From assembly GCF_039939195.1 (NCBI RefSeq), contig NZ_JBDUUH010000009.1:124001-188000 (forward strand): a stretch of DNA of 64,000 nucleotides. The letters are read 5' to 3'. Shown piece by piece: positions 25,258-33,909 of this stretch. Origin of the DNA: Foliimonas ilicis. GTDB taxonomy: Bacteria; Pseudomonadota; Alphaproteobacteria; Rhizobiales; Rhizobiaceae. The position numbers and the translations under genes were made by a program. The notes under the pieces are model-generated. The model did not search any database, was not told the DNA's origin, and saw nothing but the letters and a program-made list of their open reading frames with translations. Positions within the stretch are counted from its first letter, which is position 1. Each line of letters opens with the position of its first letter.

Positions 25258-26880
25258 ATGGCCGACAAATCAGAAAAGACCAAGGCAAGGCTCCCGCGTG
25301 GCTTTGTCGACCGCAGCGCGGAAGACATTCGCGCCGTCGAGAAAATGACGGCTGCAATCCGCGAGGTCTATGAGCTTTACGGTTTCGAGCCCGTCGATCA
25401 GCCGATGATCGAATATACGGATGCGCTCGGCAAATTCCTGCCCGATCAGGACCGTCCGAACGAAGGCGTTTTTTCCTTTCAGGACGATGACGAGCAGTGG
25501 CTTTCACTGCGCTACGATCTGACCGCGCCGATGGCGCGTTTCGTCGCCGAAAATTATGAGCGTCTGCCGAAGCCCTATCGCAGCTACCGCTCCGGCTGGG
25601 TGTTCCGCAACGAAAAGCCCGGTCCGGGCCGCTTCCGCCAGTTCATGCAGTTCGATGCCGATACGGTCGGCACGCCGGGCGTCACCGCCGACGCCGAAAT
25701 GGCGATGATGATGGCCGATGTCATGGAAAAGCTCGGCATCAAGCGCGGCGACTACGTCATCCGCGTCAACAACCGCAAGGTGCTGGACGGCGTGCTGGAA
25801 GCAATTGGCCTCGGCGGCGACGAGAATGCCGGACGCCGCCTGACTGTTTTGCGCGCTATCGACAAGCTGGACAAGTTTGGTCCGGAAGGTGTGCGGCTTT
25901 TGCTCGGCAAGGGCCGCTGGGATGGCGGCAAGGAAGGCGAAGGCGACTTCACGAAGGGCGCTGGGCTGGATGAGGAAAACATCGATTTCATCTTCGAGAG
26001 TTTCTTGGAATTGAAAACCGACACTTTTAGGATTGTCGAATACGACACAGACGCCGAGCCGCACGTTGGGCCGGACGGAACAGTCATTCACTTTGGCCAA
26101 GCGACAATCGAAGGTGTTGACGACAATATCGCTATTGCTACCAGAATTGCTGAGCGTCTTTCCCACAGTCCAACCGCGTTGGAGGGAGCGCAGGAACTCA
26201 AGGCGATAGCGCAGCTTGTTAGCTCTGCCGGATATGGCCCCGACCGCATCCGCATAGACCCCTCCGTTGTGCGCGGCCTCGAATACTACACTGGCCCGGT
26301 CTACGAAGCAGAACTTCTAGCCGAAATTCCCAACGACGATGGCCAGATCGTGCGCTTCGGTTCAGTCGGCGGTGGCGGGCGTTATGACGGTCTGGTTTCG
26401 CGCTTTCGCGGCGAGCCGGTTCCGGCGACGGGCTTTTCCATCGGCGTTTCACGTTTGATGACGGCGCTGAAAAACCTCGGCAAGCTCGATACGTCCGACG
26501 TCATTGCGCCTGTCGTCGTGCTTGTCATGGACCGTGACACGGAAAGCCTCGGCCGTTATCAGAAGATGGTCGCGGAGCTTCGCGCGGCAAAAATCCGCGC
26601 CGAAATGTATCTCGGCGGCGCTGGCATGAAAGCGCAGATGAAATATGCCGACCGTCGCGGCAGCCCATGCGTGGTCATTCAGGGCGGCGACGAGCGTGCC
26701 AATGGCGAAGTGCAGATCAAGGATCTGATCGAAGGCAAGCGCCTCTCCGAAGAAATCACCGACAACGCCGAATGGCGCGAAGGCCGCCCCGCGCAGGTGA
26801 CGGCGAAGGAGACCGATCTGGTCGCCGAAGTGCGCAAGATTCTGGACGCGCAGCAGAAGGACAGGGCGCGTGCGCAATAA
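25258..26880 (+). CDS. hisS: Histidine--tRNA ligase
   Basis: Class II aminoacyl-tRNA synthetase of 540 residues, longer than the roughly 500 I expect for rhizobial HisS. Motif 2 (YRSGWVFRNEKPGPGRFRQF), the histidine-binding VVRGLEYYTG, motif 3 (GFSIGVSRL) and the C-terminal anticodon domain are all present. The extra length falls between GAGLDEE and IDPSVV (about residues 240-340), where codon use shifts to AT-rich codons (see findings). The ATG at 25258 is used; an in-frame TTG lies at 25246. It is followed by a repeat, then hisZ and hisG. Confidence 0.94.
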   Translation: MADKSEKTKARLPRGFVDRSAEDIRAVEKMTAAIREVYELYGFEPVDQPMIEYTDALGKFLPDQDRPNEGVFSFQDDDEQWLSLRYDLTAPMARFVAENYERLPKPYRSYRSGWVFRNEKPGPGRFRQFMQFDADTVGTPGVTADAEMAMMMADVMEKLGIKRGDYVIRVNNRKVLDGVLEAIGLGGDENAGRRLTVLRAIDKLDKFGPEGVRLLLGKGRWDGGKEGEGDFTKGAGLDEENIDFIFESFLELKTDTFRIVEYDTDAEPHVGPDGTVIHFGQATIEGVDDNIAIATRIAERLSHSPTALEGAQELKAIAQLVSSAGYGPDRIRIDPSVVRGLEYYTGPVYEAELLAEIPNDDGQIVRFGSVGGGGRYDGLVSRFRGEPVPATGFSIGVSRLMTALKNLGKLDTSDVIAPVVVLVMDRDTESLGRYQKMVAELRAAKIRAEMYLGGAGMKAQMKYADRRGSPCVVIQGGDERANGEVQIKDLIEGKRLSEEITDNAEWREGRPAQVTAKETDLVAEVRKILDAQQKDRARAQ

Positions 26881-26883
26881 GCG

Positions 26884-27150
26884 TGTCGTTCCTTCGTGCC
26901 CCCCTCTGGCTTGCCGGACCCTGCCCTCCGCTGTGGCTCCGGGCGTTCGTCGTTCGAAAAGCCAAATCGTTGGCTTTTCGTCCGCTGCGCGGACCACTCC
27001 TCACCCCCCACAGGTGGGGAGATTGGCAGTTCAAACGAATCCGCAAAACTTGCAGCGTTCAGGATTGGCGAAATCAGAAATGAAATCCAATCTCCCCACC
27101 TGTGGGGGAGATGTCCGGCAGGACAGAGGGGGGCAACGTAGAGCGCTCAC
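26884..27150. repeat. RIME-like repeat with modified left arm (copy C)
   Basis: The right half is canonical: AATCTCCCCACCTGTGGGGG, then GGCAGGACAGAGGGGGGC and the flank CAACGTAGAGC. The left half begins CCCCCCTCTGGCTTGCCGGA but then carries about 70 bp of unrelated inverted sequence (AAAAGCCAA/TTGGCTTTT) before resuming at CCCCACAGGTGGGGAGATT. It fills the hisS-hisZ gap, which contains no gene. Confidence 0.85.
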
Positions 27151-27174
27151 CTCAAAGCGTATTGAGTATTGCTC

Positions 27175-28296
27175 ATGAACGCCCGCTACCCCTCCATCGC
27201 CCCGGACATCCTCACCCTCTTCGCCGCGCGCGGGGCGGATCCGGTCGATGTCGCCGTCATCCAGCCTGCCGATCCATTTCTCGACATGGCAGGCGAAGAT
27301 TTGCGTCGTCGCATTTTCCTGACCGAGAACGAAACCGGTGAGACGCTGTGCCTGCGCCCGGAATTCACCATTCCGGTCTGCCTCGATCACATCGCCAGCC
27401 AGTCCGGAACGCCGCGCCGCTATTCCTATCTGGGTGAGGTGTTTCGCCAGCGCCGCGAGGGCGGCAATGAGTTTTTTCAGGCTGGCGTCGAAGACCTTGG
27501 CGACACGAACAAGGCCGAGGCCGATGCGCGCTCGGTGGCCGATGCACACGCATTGCTGCAACTGACGCTGCCTGAGCGCGAATTGCGTGTAACGCTCGGC
27601 GATCAGGCGCTGTTCGAAGCGGTTCTCGCCGCGCTCGGCCTGCCGCGTGGATGGCGCATGCGCCTTGCCCGCGCGTTTGGTTCATCGGATCTTCTGGCCT
27701 CCGCCCTTTCCGATCTGGCCAACCCGTCGCGCACGGATGCGCTTGGCGAACCTGCTGCATCGCTGGTGGCAGATGGCGACCATGACAGGCTGGCGGCCCA
27801 TATCGCGGCGGGCATGGAGCGCGCGGGCATTTCGCCTTCCGCCGGGCGCACGCCGATCGACATTGCACGGCGTCTGATCGAAAAAGCCGAATTGCGCAGC
27901 GTGCATTTGTCGAAAACCGCTTTCGACTCGCTGGAAAACTTCCTCGCGATAAACGTTCCGCTGGAAAATGCAGCACAAGCGCTGACCGAATTTGCAAAAA
28001 ATGCAGGGCTTTCGCTGGGCGCGGCGTTGGAGAATTTCGCAGCCCGCGCGGCAGCGATTGCGCGCCACGGGCTTCCCGTGGACACGGTGCGCTACGATGC
28101 AGGCTTCGGGCGACCGTTGGATTATTACACCGGTCTGGTTTTCGAAATTGCGGAGCCGGATGGCGAAAGGCCGCTGGCGGGCGGCGGGCGCTACGACCGG
28201 CTTCTGACGCTGCTCGGTGCGAAAGACCCGATCCCCGGCGTCGGCTTTTCGGTATGGCTCGACCGGATCGAACAATTGCGGGAAGGCGGCAAATGA
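27175..28296 (+). CDS. hisZ: ATP phosphoribosyltransferase regulatory subunit
   Basis: A 373-residue HisRS paralogue that partners the short HisG and confers activity and histidine feedback. It has a class II synthetase-like fold: LCLRPEFTIPVCLDH, YLGEVFRQRREGGNEFFQAGVE (motif-2-like, lacking full synthetase residues) and DAGFGRPLDYYTGLVFE. The ATG at 27175 is chosen over the upstream TTG at 27169. Its stop overlaps the hisG start (ATGA), consistent with equal production of the two subunits. Confidence 0.93.
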   Translation: MNARYPSIAPDILTLFAARGADPVDVAVIQPADPFLDMAGEDLRRRIFLTENETGETLCLRPEFTIPVCLDHIASQSGTPRRYSYLGEVFRQRREGGNEFFQAGVEDLGDTNKAEADARSVADAHALLQLTLPERELRVTLGDQALFEAVLAALGLPRGWRMRLARAFGSSDLLASALSDLANPSRTDALGEPAASLVADGDHDRLAAHIAAGMERAGISPSAGRTPIDIARRLIEKAELRSVHLSKTAFDSLENFLAINVPLENAAQALTEFAKNAGLSLGAALENFAARAAAIARHGLPVDTVRYDAGFGRPLDYYTGLVFEIAEPDGERPLAGGGRYDRLLTLLGAKDPIPGVGFSVWLDRIEQLREGGK

Positions 28297-28997
28297 CCAT
28301 CACGCTCGCAATGCCTTCCAAGGGAAGGCTGAAAGAACAGTCGCTCGACATTCTGGCGAAGGCCGGTTTTGTCATCTCGCTGCCGGACGATGATCGCCGT
28401 TATCGCGCGAGCGTCGAGGGGCGCAGCGATATCGAAATCGCATTTCTGTCGGCCTCCGAAATCGCTGGCGAGCTGGGGCAGGGCAAGATCGACCTTGGTA
28501 TCACCGGAGAGGATCTGCTTCGCGAAAACCTCGCCGATTGGAGCGCGAAGGTCGAAATCGCGGCGCGGCTCGGCTTTGGGCATGCGGATGTCGTGGTTGC
28601 CGTTCCCGATGTCTGGCTTGATGTGGAAACCATGGCCGATCTCGACGATGTCGCCGCGGATTTTCGCCAGCGTCACGGCCGTCGCCTGCGCATCGCCACC
28701 AAATACTGGCGGTTGACGCAGCAGTTCTTTTCGCAAAAGCACGGCATTCAGGTGTACCGGATCGTCGAGAGTCTCGGCGCCACCGAGGGTGCGCCCGCCG
28801 CCGGTTCAGCCGATGTCGTCGTGGACATAACCTCGACTGGCTCGACGCTGCGCGCAAATCATCTGAAGATTTTATCGGATGGTGTGATTTTGTGTTCGCA
28901 AGCGTGCCTTGCCGCGTCGAAGAAGCAGCGCAGTGTGGATGATGAGCAGACATTGCGTGCGATTACGGAAGCGGTGTCTACGAGTTTGTCGGTTTAG
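28293..28997 (+). CDS. hisG: ATP phosphoribosyltransferase, short form
   Basis: First enzyme of histidine biosynthesis, joining ATP and PRPP. The 234-residue length is the short form without the C-terminal regulatory domain, which fits the adjacent hisZ. Landmarks are MPSKGRL near the N terminus, GQGKIDLGITGEDLL, and the PRPP-binding DITSTGSTLRANHL near 184-197. It overlaps hisZ by 4 bp. The stop codon TAG (28995-28997) is formed by the terminus of the dispersed repeat that follows. Confidence 0.95.
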   Translation: MTITLAMPSKGRLKEQSLDILAKAGFVISLPDDDRRYRASVEGRSDIEIAFLSASEIAGELGQGKIDLGITGEDLLRENLADWSAKVEIAARLGFGHADVVVAVPDVWLDVETMADLDDVAADFRQRHGRRLRIATKYWRLTQQFFSQKHGIQVYRIVESLGATEGAPAAGSADVVVDITSTGSTLRANHLKILSDGVILCSQACLAASKKQRSVDDEQTLRAITEAVSTSLSV

Positions 28998-29227
28998 AGC
29001 GGTTCCTGCTTTGATGGAATCGTGAGGCGCCCCCCTCTGTCCTGCCGGACATCTCCCCCACGGGTGGGGAGATTGGCTGACACAACGCTCCGCCTTCGTT
29101 CTGCAACGTCGGCAATTGGTACCGCACTTTCATGATGCGGTAATCTCCCCACCTGTGGGGGAGATGTCCGGCAGGACAGAGGGGGGCGCTGTCCCGCCAG
29201 CGCTTCCATCTAAAATGAAGGCCTCTA
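28994..29227. repeat. Full-length 230-bp RIME/MITE-like repeat (copy D)
   Basis: Begins TTAGAGCGGTTCCTG and a TTTGATGGAATCGTGAGGCG flank, then the hairpin left arm (CCCCCCTCTGTCCTGCCGGA) and a core of about 55 bp. The inverted right arm, the flank GCTGTCCCGCCAGCG and TCTAAAATGAAGGCCTCTA follow. About 233 bp long and bounded by TA. It fills most of the gap between hisG and the oxyR 3' end; nothing else is seen there. Confidence 0.88.
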
Positions 29228-29303
29228 GGTGAGAGGCAAAACGCGCCTCGAAGGACGCGCCAAGCCCCACTCCCTCATGCTGAGCTTGTCGAAGCATGCA
29301 CCT

Positions 29304-30212
29304 TCAAGCCACCTTCCGCATCAAAAACGCCTCTCTCATCCCGCGAACAATCTCCGCCAGTTCCACGCATTCCTCATGCCGTGAACCATTCCTGCGCCAG
29401 GCGAAACAGACGGTGCGGGCGGGAACCGGCTCGGTGAACGGCACGATTTTCAAATCACGCATGTCGCCTTCCGGCCCGGCGGCCATTTCGGGGATGAGCG
29501 TTACGCCCAGGCCGTGCGCGACCATCTGCAAGAGCGTCGTCAGGCTGGTCGCGCCATAGCTGGCCATGGCGACGGGCTTGACGCTGCCGCAGATCGCCAG
29601 TGCCTGATCGCGCATGCAGTGGCCTTCTTCCAGAAGCATCAGGCGTTCGAGCGCCGGGCTTTCGGGCGGCACCGGCGGCGCGACGAAGCTTGGGTCGTTG
29701 GCCGGAACGGCGAGGAAGAAGCGGTCGATGAAAAGCTCTTCTTTCGCAAGGCCCGGATAGTCGAGCGGCAGTGCGGCGACGAACCCGTCGATGCGGCCCG
29801 CCGCCGTTTCGGCAGCAAGGGTTTCGGTGACTGCCTCGCGCAGTTCCAGTTGCAGACCGGGAAAGCGCTGCCTGATTTCCGGCAATATATGCGGCAGAAG
29901 ATAAGGCGCGATGGTCGGGATGATGCCAAGTCGGAACCGGCCCTCCATTGTCGGGCGGCCCTGCCTTGCGATCGATTCCACCTCGCGAATTTCGGACAAT
30001 ATGCGCTCGATGCGTGGTTGAAGCGCGATGGCCTCATCGGTCAGGCGCACCATCTTGCCCGAACGGTCGAACAGGCGGCAGCTGAGCCGTTCTTCCAGTT
30101 CCAGTATCTGCGATGAGAGCGCAGGTTGAGTCACGCCGACGAGTTGCGCCGCGCGCCCGAAATGCAAAGTCTGGGCCAGCGCATCGAAATATTGCATCTG
30201 GCGAATGGTCAT
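29304..30212 (-). CDS. oxyR: LysR-family peroxide sensor OxyR
   Basis: A 302-residue LysR regulator: N-terminal winged helix (about 2-60) and a periplasmic-binding-like effector domain. The redox pair is present at Cys199 (EEGHCMRDQAL) and Cys208 (AICGS), the same positions as in Escherichia coli OxyR. This supports the start at 30212; the ATG at 30221 would shift the numbering by three and place the start inside the operator. It is divergent from katA, the classical target, with a nested palindrome between them. Confidence 0.93.
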   Translation of the reverse strand: MTIRQMQYFDALAQTLHFGRAAQLVGVTQPALSSQILELEERLSCRLFDRSGKMVRLTDEAIALQPRIERILSEIREVESIARQGRPTMEGRFRLGIIPTIAPYLLPHILPEIRQRFPGLQLELREAVTETLAAETAAGRIDGFVAALPLDYPGLAKEELFIDRFFLAVPANDPSFVAPPVPPESPALERLMLLEEGHCMRDQALAICGSVKPVAMASYGATSLTTLLQMVAHGLGVTLIPEMAAGPEGDMRDLKIVPFTEPVPARTVCFAWRRNGSRHEECVELAEIVRGMREAFLMRKVA

Positions 30213-30244
30213 TTTTATCATAAGTAAATCTTATCGATAAAAAT
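30211..30244. promoter_or_regulatory. Nested palindrome between oxyR and katA, candidate OxyR operator
   Basis: Outer arms ATTTTTATC (30211-30219) and GATAAAAAT (30236-30244) are perfect inverted repeats. The inner 15-mer ATAAGTAAATCTTAT (30220-30234) is itself inverted (ATAAG/CTTAT) and has the LysR signature T-N11-A. It touches the oxyR start codon, so autorepression is likely, and lies about 145 bp before katA. Confidence 0.7.
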
Positions 30245-30282
30245 AGAAAAGGCAATTTGAGTTTATGGGTACAGTGGCCTAG

Positions 30283-30299
30283 TCTGGAATAATTCCAAA
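30283..30299. promoter_or_regulatory. ICE-like box upstream of katA
   Basis: TCTGGAATAATTCCAAA matches 14 of 17 positions of the perfect ICE box found before mbfA in this window (TTTAGAATAATTCTAAA). Irr is the haem-responsive Fur-family regulator that binds such sites in this order. It suggests iron/haem control of catalase. Confidence 0.5.
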
Positions 30300-30387
30300 C
30301 TGTGCGGCCCAAACTGTGAGGGTTATGCCAAGCGCGGTTTGACGGATTTCAGTCGGCAAAACCCAAAGCATCAGGGAGGCGAAAGCC

Positions 30388-31893
30388 ATGACGAACAAAC
30401 CCCCATTGACGACAAGCGCAGGTGCGCCGGTTTCGGACAACCAGAACTCGATTACGGCTGGCGAACGCGGCCCGATCCTGCTTCAGGATTACCAGTTGAT
30501 CGAAAAGCTGGCTCACCAGAACCGTGAGCGCATTCCTGAACGCCCGGTTCACGCCAAGGGCTGGGGCGCGCATGGCACGCTGAAGATCACCGGCGACATT
30601 TCGAAATACACCAAGGCGAAGGCGTTGCAGCCAGGCGCGGAAACGCCGCTTATCCTGCGTTTCTCGACCGTTGCCGGCGAGCAGGGCGCAGCCGACGCCG
30701 AGCGCGACGTGCGCGGCTTCGCGATCAAGTTCTACACCGAGGAAGGCAATTGGGATCTGGTCGGCAACAACACGCCGGTCTTTTTCGTGCGCGATCCGGT
30801 GAAGTTTCCCGATTTCATCCACACGCAGAAGCGCCACCCGAAGACCAATATGCGCTCGCCCACCGCAATGTGGGATTTCTGGTCGCTGTCGCCTGAAAGC
30901 CTGCATCAGGTGACGATCCTGATGTCGGATCGCGGCCTGCCGACCGACGTTCGCCACATCAATGGCTACGGCTCGCACACCTATTCATTCTGGAACGATG
31001 CCGGTGAGCGCTACTGGGTGAAGTTCCACTTCAAGACGCTTCAGGGCCACAAGCATTGGACGAACGACGAAGCCGAGAAGGTCATCGGCAAGACCCGCGA
31101 ATCCACGCAGGAAGACCTCTACAACGCGCTTGAGCGCGGCGAATTCCCGAAGTGGAAGGTTCAGGTGCAGATCATGCCTGAAACCGACGCGGAAAAGACG
31201 TCCTACAACCCGTTCGACCTGACGAAGGTCTGGCCGCATGGCGAATATCCGCCGATCGATATCGGTGTGATGGAACTGAACCGCAATCCCGAAAACTATT
31301 TTGCGGAAATCGAAAACGCAGCGTTCTCGCCGTCGAACATCGTTCCGGGCATCGGCTTTTCGCCGGACAAGATGCTGCAGGCGCGCATCTTCTCCTATGC
31401 GGATGCGCATCGTCACCGTCTCGGCACGCATTATGAGACGATCCCGGTCAACCGCCCGAAAAACGACGTGCATCACTATCATCGCGATGGCCAGATGAAC
31501 ACGTTCGGCGGCATCAAGACCGGCAACCCGGATGCTTATTACGAGCCGAATTCGTTCGGCGGTCCGGTCGAGCAGCCTTCCGCGAAGGAACCGCCGCTGC
31601 GCATTCACGGTGATGCGGATCGCTACAATCACCGCATCGGAAATGACGATTATTCGCAGCCGCGCGCGCTGTTCAACCTGTTCGACGAGGGCCAGAAGGA
31701 ACGGCTTTTCTCGAACATCGCAGCAGCGATGGGCGGTATTCCGAAGAACATCGAGGATCGTCAGCTCGCGCATTTCGATCAGGTCCGACCGGATTACGGC
31801 AATGGCGTTCGCCGCGCACTTGCAAAGGCGGATGGTACGGAGCGTCCGGCCATTTCGGTAACGCCGAACACGCCGCAGGAAGCTGCCGAATAA
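30388..31893 (+). CDS. katA: Monofunctional haem catalase
   Basis: Decomposes hydrogen peroxide. The 501-residue protein is of the small-subunit catalase class. Active-site His55 (RPVHAKGWG), Asn128 (VGNNTPVFFVRD) and the proximal haem-ligand Tyr335 (RIFSYADAHRHR) are all visible. The start at 30388 follows a strong AGGGAGG site. It is divergent from oxyR with an OxyR-like palindrome and an ICE-like box between them, and is followed by an intrinsic terminator. The location, cytosol or periplasm, is not shown; no signal peptide is evident. Confidence 0.96.
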   Translation: MTNKPPLTTSAGAPVSDNQNSITAGERGPILLQDYQLIEKLAHQNRERIPERPVHAKGWGAHGTLKITGDISKYTKAKALQPGAETPLILRFSTVAGEQGAADAERDVRGFAIKFYTEEGNWDLVGNNTPVFFVRDPVKFPDFIHTQKRHPKTNMRSPTAMWDFWSLSPESLHQVTILMSDRGLPTDVRHINGYGSHTYSFWNDAGERYWVKFHFKTLQGHKHWTNDEAEKVIGKTRESTQEDLYNALERGEFPKWKVQVQIMPETDAEKTSYNPFDLTKVWPHGEYPPIDIGVMELNRNPENYFAEIENAAFSPSNIVPGIGFSPDKMLQARIFSYADAHRHRLGTHYETIPVNRPKNDVHHYHRDGQMNTFGGIKTGNPDAYYEPNSFGGPVEQPSAKEPPLRIHGDADRYNHRIGNDDYSQPRALFNLFDEGQKERLFSNIAAAMGGIPKNIEDRQLAHFDQVRPDYGNGVRRALAKADGTERPAISVTPNTPQEAAE

Positions 31894-31917
31894 GCTTCCG
31901 ATTACACGGCTAATGGG

Positions 31918-31950
31918 ACGGGCGCGGAGAAATCCGCGCCCGTTTTCGTT
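31918..31950 (+). terminator. Intrinsic terminator of katA
   Basis: ACGGGCGCGGA pairs with TCCGCGCCCGT around GAAA, followed by TTTCGTT, 25 bp after the katA stop. Confidence 0.92.
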
Positions 31951-32063
31951 TAAGCCGTGAAATGAGAACGGTTTTTCGCAAATCGCAGCGTCGCGGCTTG
32001 TGCATTTCGCGGCATCGCTTTAGCTACGGGTCAAACGGGCAAACCGAAGCGGGAATTCCAGAC

Positions 32064-33353
32064 ATGAGACTAGGCGGACGACTGGCAGCAGCCATCGAAG
32101 TACTCGACGATATCGAGCGCAGGCATCGCCCTGCTGCCGATGCACTCAAGGATTGGGGCCTCTCGCACCGCTTTGCAGGCGCAGGCGACCGCGCCGCAAT
32201 CGGCAACATCGTCTATGACGCATTGCGCCGCAAACGCTCGGCAAGCTGGTTGTTCGGCGCTGAGACGTCCCGCGCGCTGGGCTTTGGTGCTCTGCTCATC
32301 GAATGGGGCGAGACGGCGGAAGCGCTGAACGCAGCACTTGATGGCGACCGCTTTGGGCCGGAACCTTTGTCGGCGCAAGAATTGGATGCATTGCAAAACA
32401 ACAAGCTTGAAGACGCGCCCGATGCGGTGCGTGCGGATTGCCCGGATTGGTGCGCCCCTCTGCTTCAGGAAAGCTATGGCGACGATTGGGTGAAAGAAGG
32501 GCAGGCGCTTGCCGCCCGCCCGCCACTCGATCTTCGCGTCAATACGCTGCGCGCCGAGCGCCTGCGCGTTCTGGGCGAACTCGAAGGCACCGAAGCAGCG
32601 CCGACCCTTATTGCGCGTCATGGCATACGTATTCCTCCGATTTCCGGCAGCGGACGCCACCCCAATGTGCAGGCTGAACCGGCATTTCAGAAGGGCTGGT
32701 TCGAGGTGCAGGACGAGGGCTCGCAAATCGCGGCAGCGCTCACCGAGGCTGGCCCCGGAATGCAGGTGCTGGATTTTTGCGCAGGCGCAGGCGGCAAGAC
32801 GCTGGCGCTGTCCGCCGCGATGGAAAATCGCGGACAGGTTTTCGCCCATGATTCCGAAAAGCAGCGGCTGGCACCGATTTTCGACCGGCTTCGCCGTTCC
32901 GAAAGCCGCAACGTTCAGGTGGCCGCGAAGCCATCCGAACTGGAGAGCCTTAGCGGCCAGATGGACATCGTGCTGGTCGACGCGCCCTGTACGGGCAGTG
33001 GCACGTGGCGCAGGCGTCCCGATGCGAAATGGCGCCTCAGCGACCGCCAGCTCGAAAGCCGCAAAGGTGAACAGTCTTCGATTCTCGATGCGGCCGCGTG
33101 TTTCGTAAAGCCGGGCGGCGTGCTGGCTTATGTCACCTGTTCAGTGTTTGCAGCGGAGAATGGCGCGCAGGTCGAGGCATTTCTAGCCCGCGACGAGAGT
33201 TTCTCAGGCGTCGATCATCGGGCGCTTTGGAACCGGCAGTTCCCAAACCACGAAAATGCAGCGCATTTCGGCGATAAGTTCGGAATTTCCCTGTCGCCGG
33301 CGCGAACCGGCACGGACGGCTTTTACTTCTGCGCCCTACGCCGTTCAGCCTAA
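32064..33353 (+). CDS. RsmB/NOP-family rRNA (cytosine-5) methyltransferase
   Basis: A 429-residue SAM-dependent m5C methyltransferase. An N-terminal NusB-like or helical part precedes the Rossmann core with VLDFCAGAGGKTLAL (SAM binding). The two catalytic cysteines are in DAPCTGSGTWRRRPD (about 306) and YVTCSVF (about 358). The likely target is 16S rRNA, as for RsmB; the exact base is inferred. The ATG at 32064 (MRLGGRLAAAIEVL) is preferred over an upstream in-frame start at 31962 that covers non-coding-like sequence. Confidence 0.88.
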   Translation: MRLGGRLAAAIEVLDDIERRHRPAADALKDWGLSHRFAGAGDRAAIGNIVYDALRRKRSASWLFGAETSRALGFGALLIEWGETAEALNAALDGDRFGPEPLSAQELDALQNNKLEDAPDAVRADCPDWCAPLLQESYGDDWVKEGQALAARPPLDLRVNTLRAERLRVLGELEGTEAAPTLIARHGIRIPPISGSGRHPNVQAEPAFQKGWFEVQDEGSQIAAALTEAGPGMQVLDFCAGAGGKTLALSAAMENRGQVFAHDSEKQRLAPIFDRLRRSESRNVQVAAKPSELESLSGQMDIVLVDAPCTGSGTWRRRPDAKWRLSDRQLESRKGEQSSILDAAACFVKPGGVLAYVTCSVFAAENGAQVEAFLARDESFSGVDHRALWNRQFPNHENAAHFGDKFGISLSPARTGTDGFYFCALRRSA

Positions 33354-33454
33354 TGTGAAGTCGGGCATTGACCTTCGCTGTGAAAGTGTCAGCTAATGGT
33401 CACGGTCGGGAGGGTATTTGAAGCTACGGGAGCGATGATGGAAGCATAAGCGTA

Positions 33455-33907
33455 ATGCGGAAATATGTTTCCCTGCTTGTTTTCATCGCCATTACGCTTG
33501 GCGGAGGGCTGATCGTTGGCTTCGCGACCCTTCCGGGAGAATGGTACGCCAGCCTTCAAAAACCGTCCTTCAATCCTCCGAACTGGATTTTCGGGCCTGT
33601 CTGGTCGATCATCTATGTGCTGATCGCAATAGCGGGATGGCGCACATGGAATGCCAATAGCGAAGGCATTTCCATGAAGGTCTGGATCACGCAGCTCGTG
33701 CTGAATTTTCTATGGTCGCCGGTGTTTTTCGGTGCGCAGCAGATCGGCCCGGCGCTGGTGATTATTGGCGCATTGCTGATCGCAATCGTGGTTTTCATCA
33801 TGCTCCGCCGCAAGCGCGACCCGGTCGCCGCATGGCTTTTTGCACCCTATCTGCTCTGGGCGGCCTTCGCGGCGGTGCTCAATCTCTCGATCTTTGTGCT
33901 GAATTAA
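33455..33907 (+). CDS. tspO: TspO/MBR family tryptophan-rich sensory protein
   Basis: A 150-residue integral membrane protein with five helices and the tryptophan-rich pattern of the TspO/peripheral benzodiazepine receptor family. Landmarks are KPSFNPPNWIFGPVWSIIY at about 37-55, WITQLVLNFLWSPVFF, and a conserved C-terminal LLWAAFAAVLN. Family members bind porphyrins and influence tetrapyrrole or stress responses. It converges on hemW, 2 bp between stops. The link to hemW and to haem-dependent genes in the window is suggestive only. Confidence 0.92.
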   Translation: MRKYVSLLVFIAITLGGGLIVGFATLPGEWYASLQKPSFNPPNWIFGPVWSIIYVLIAIAGWRTWNANSEGISMKVWITQLVLNFLWSPVFFGAQQIGPALVIIGALLIAIVVFIMLRRKRDPVAAWLFAPYLLWAAFAAVLNLSIFVLN

Positions 33908-33909
33908 AT

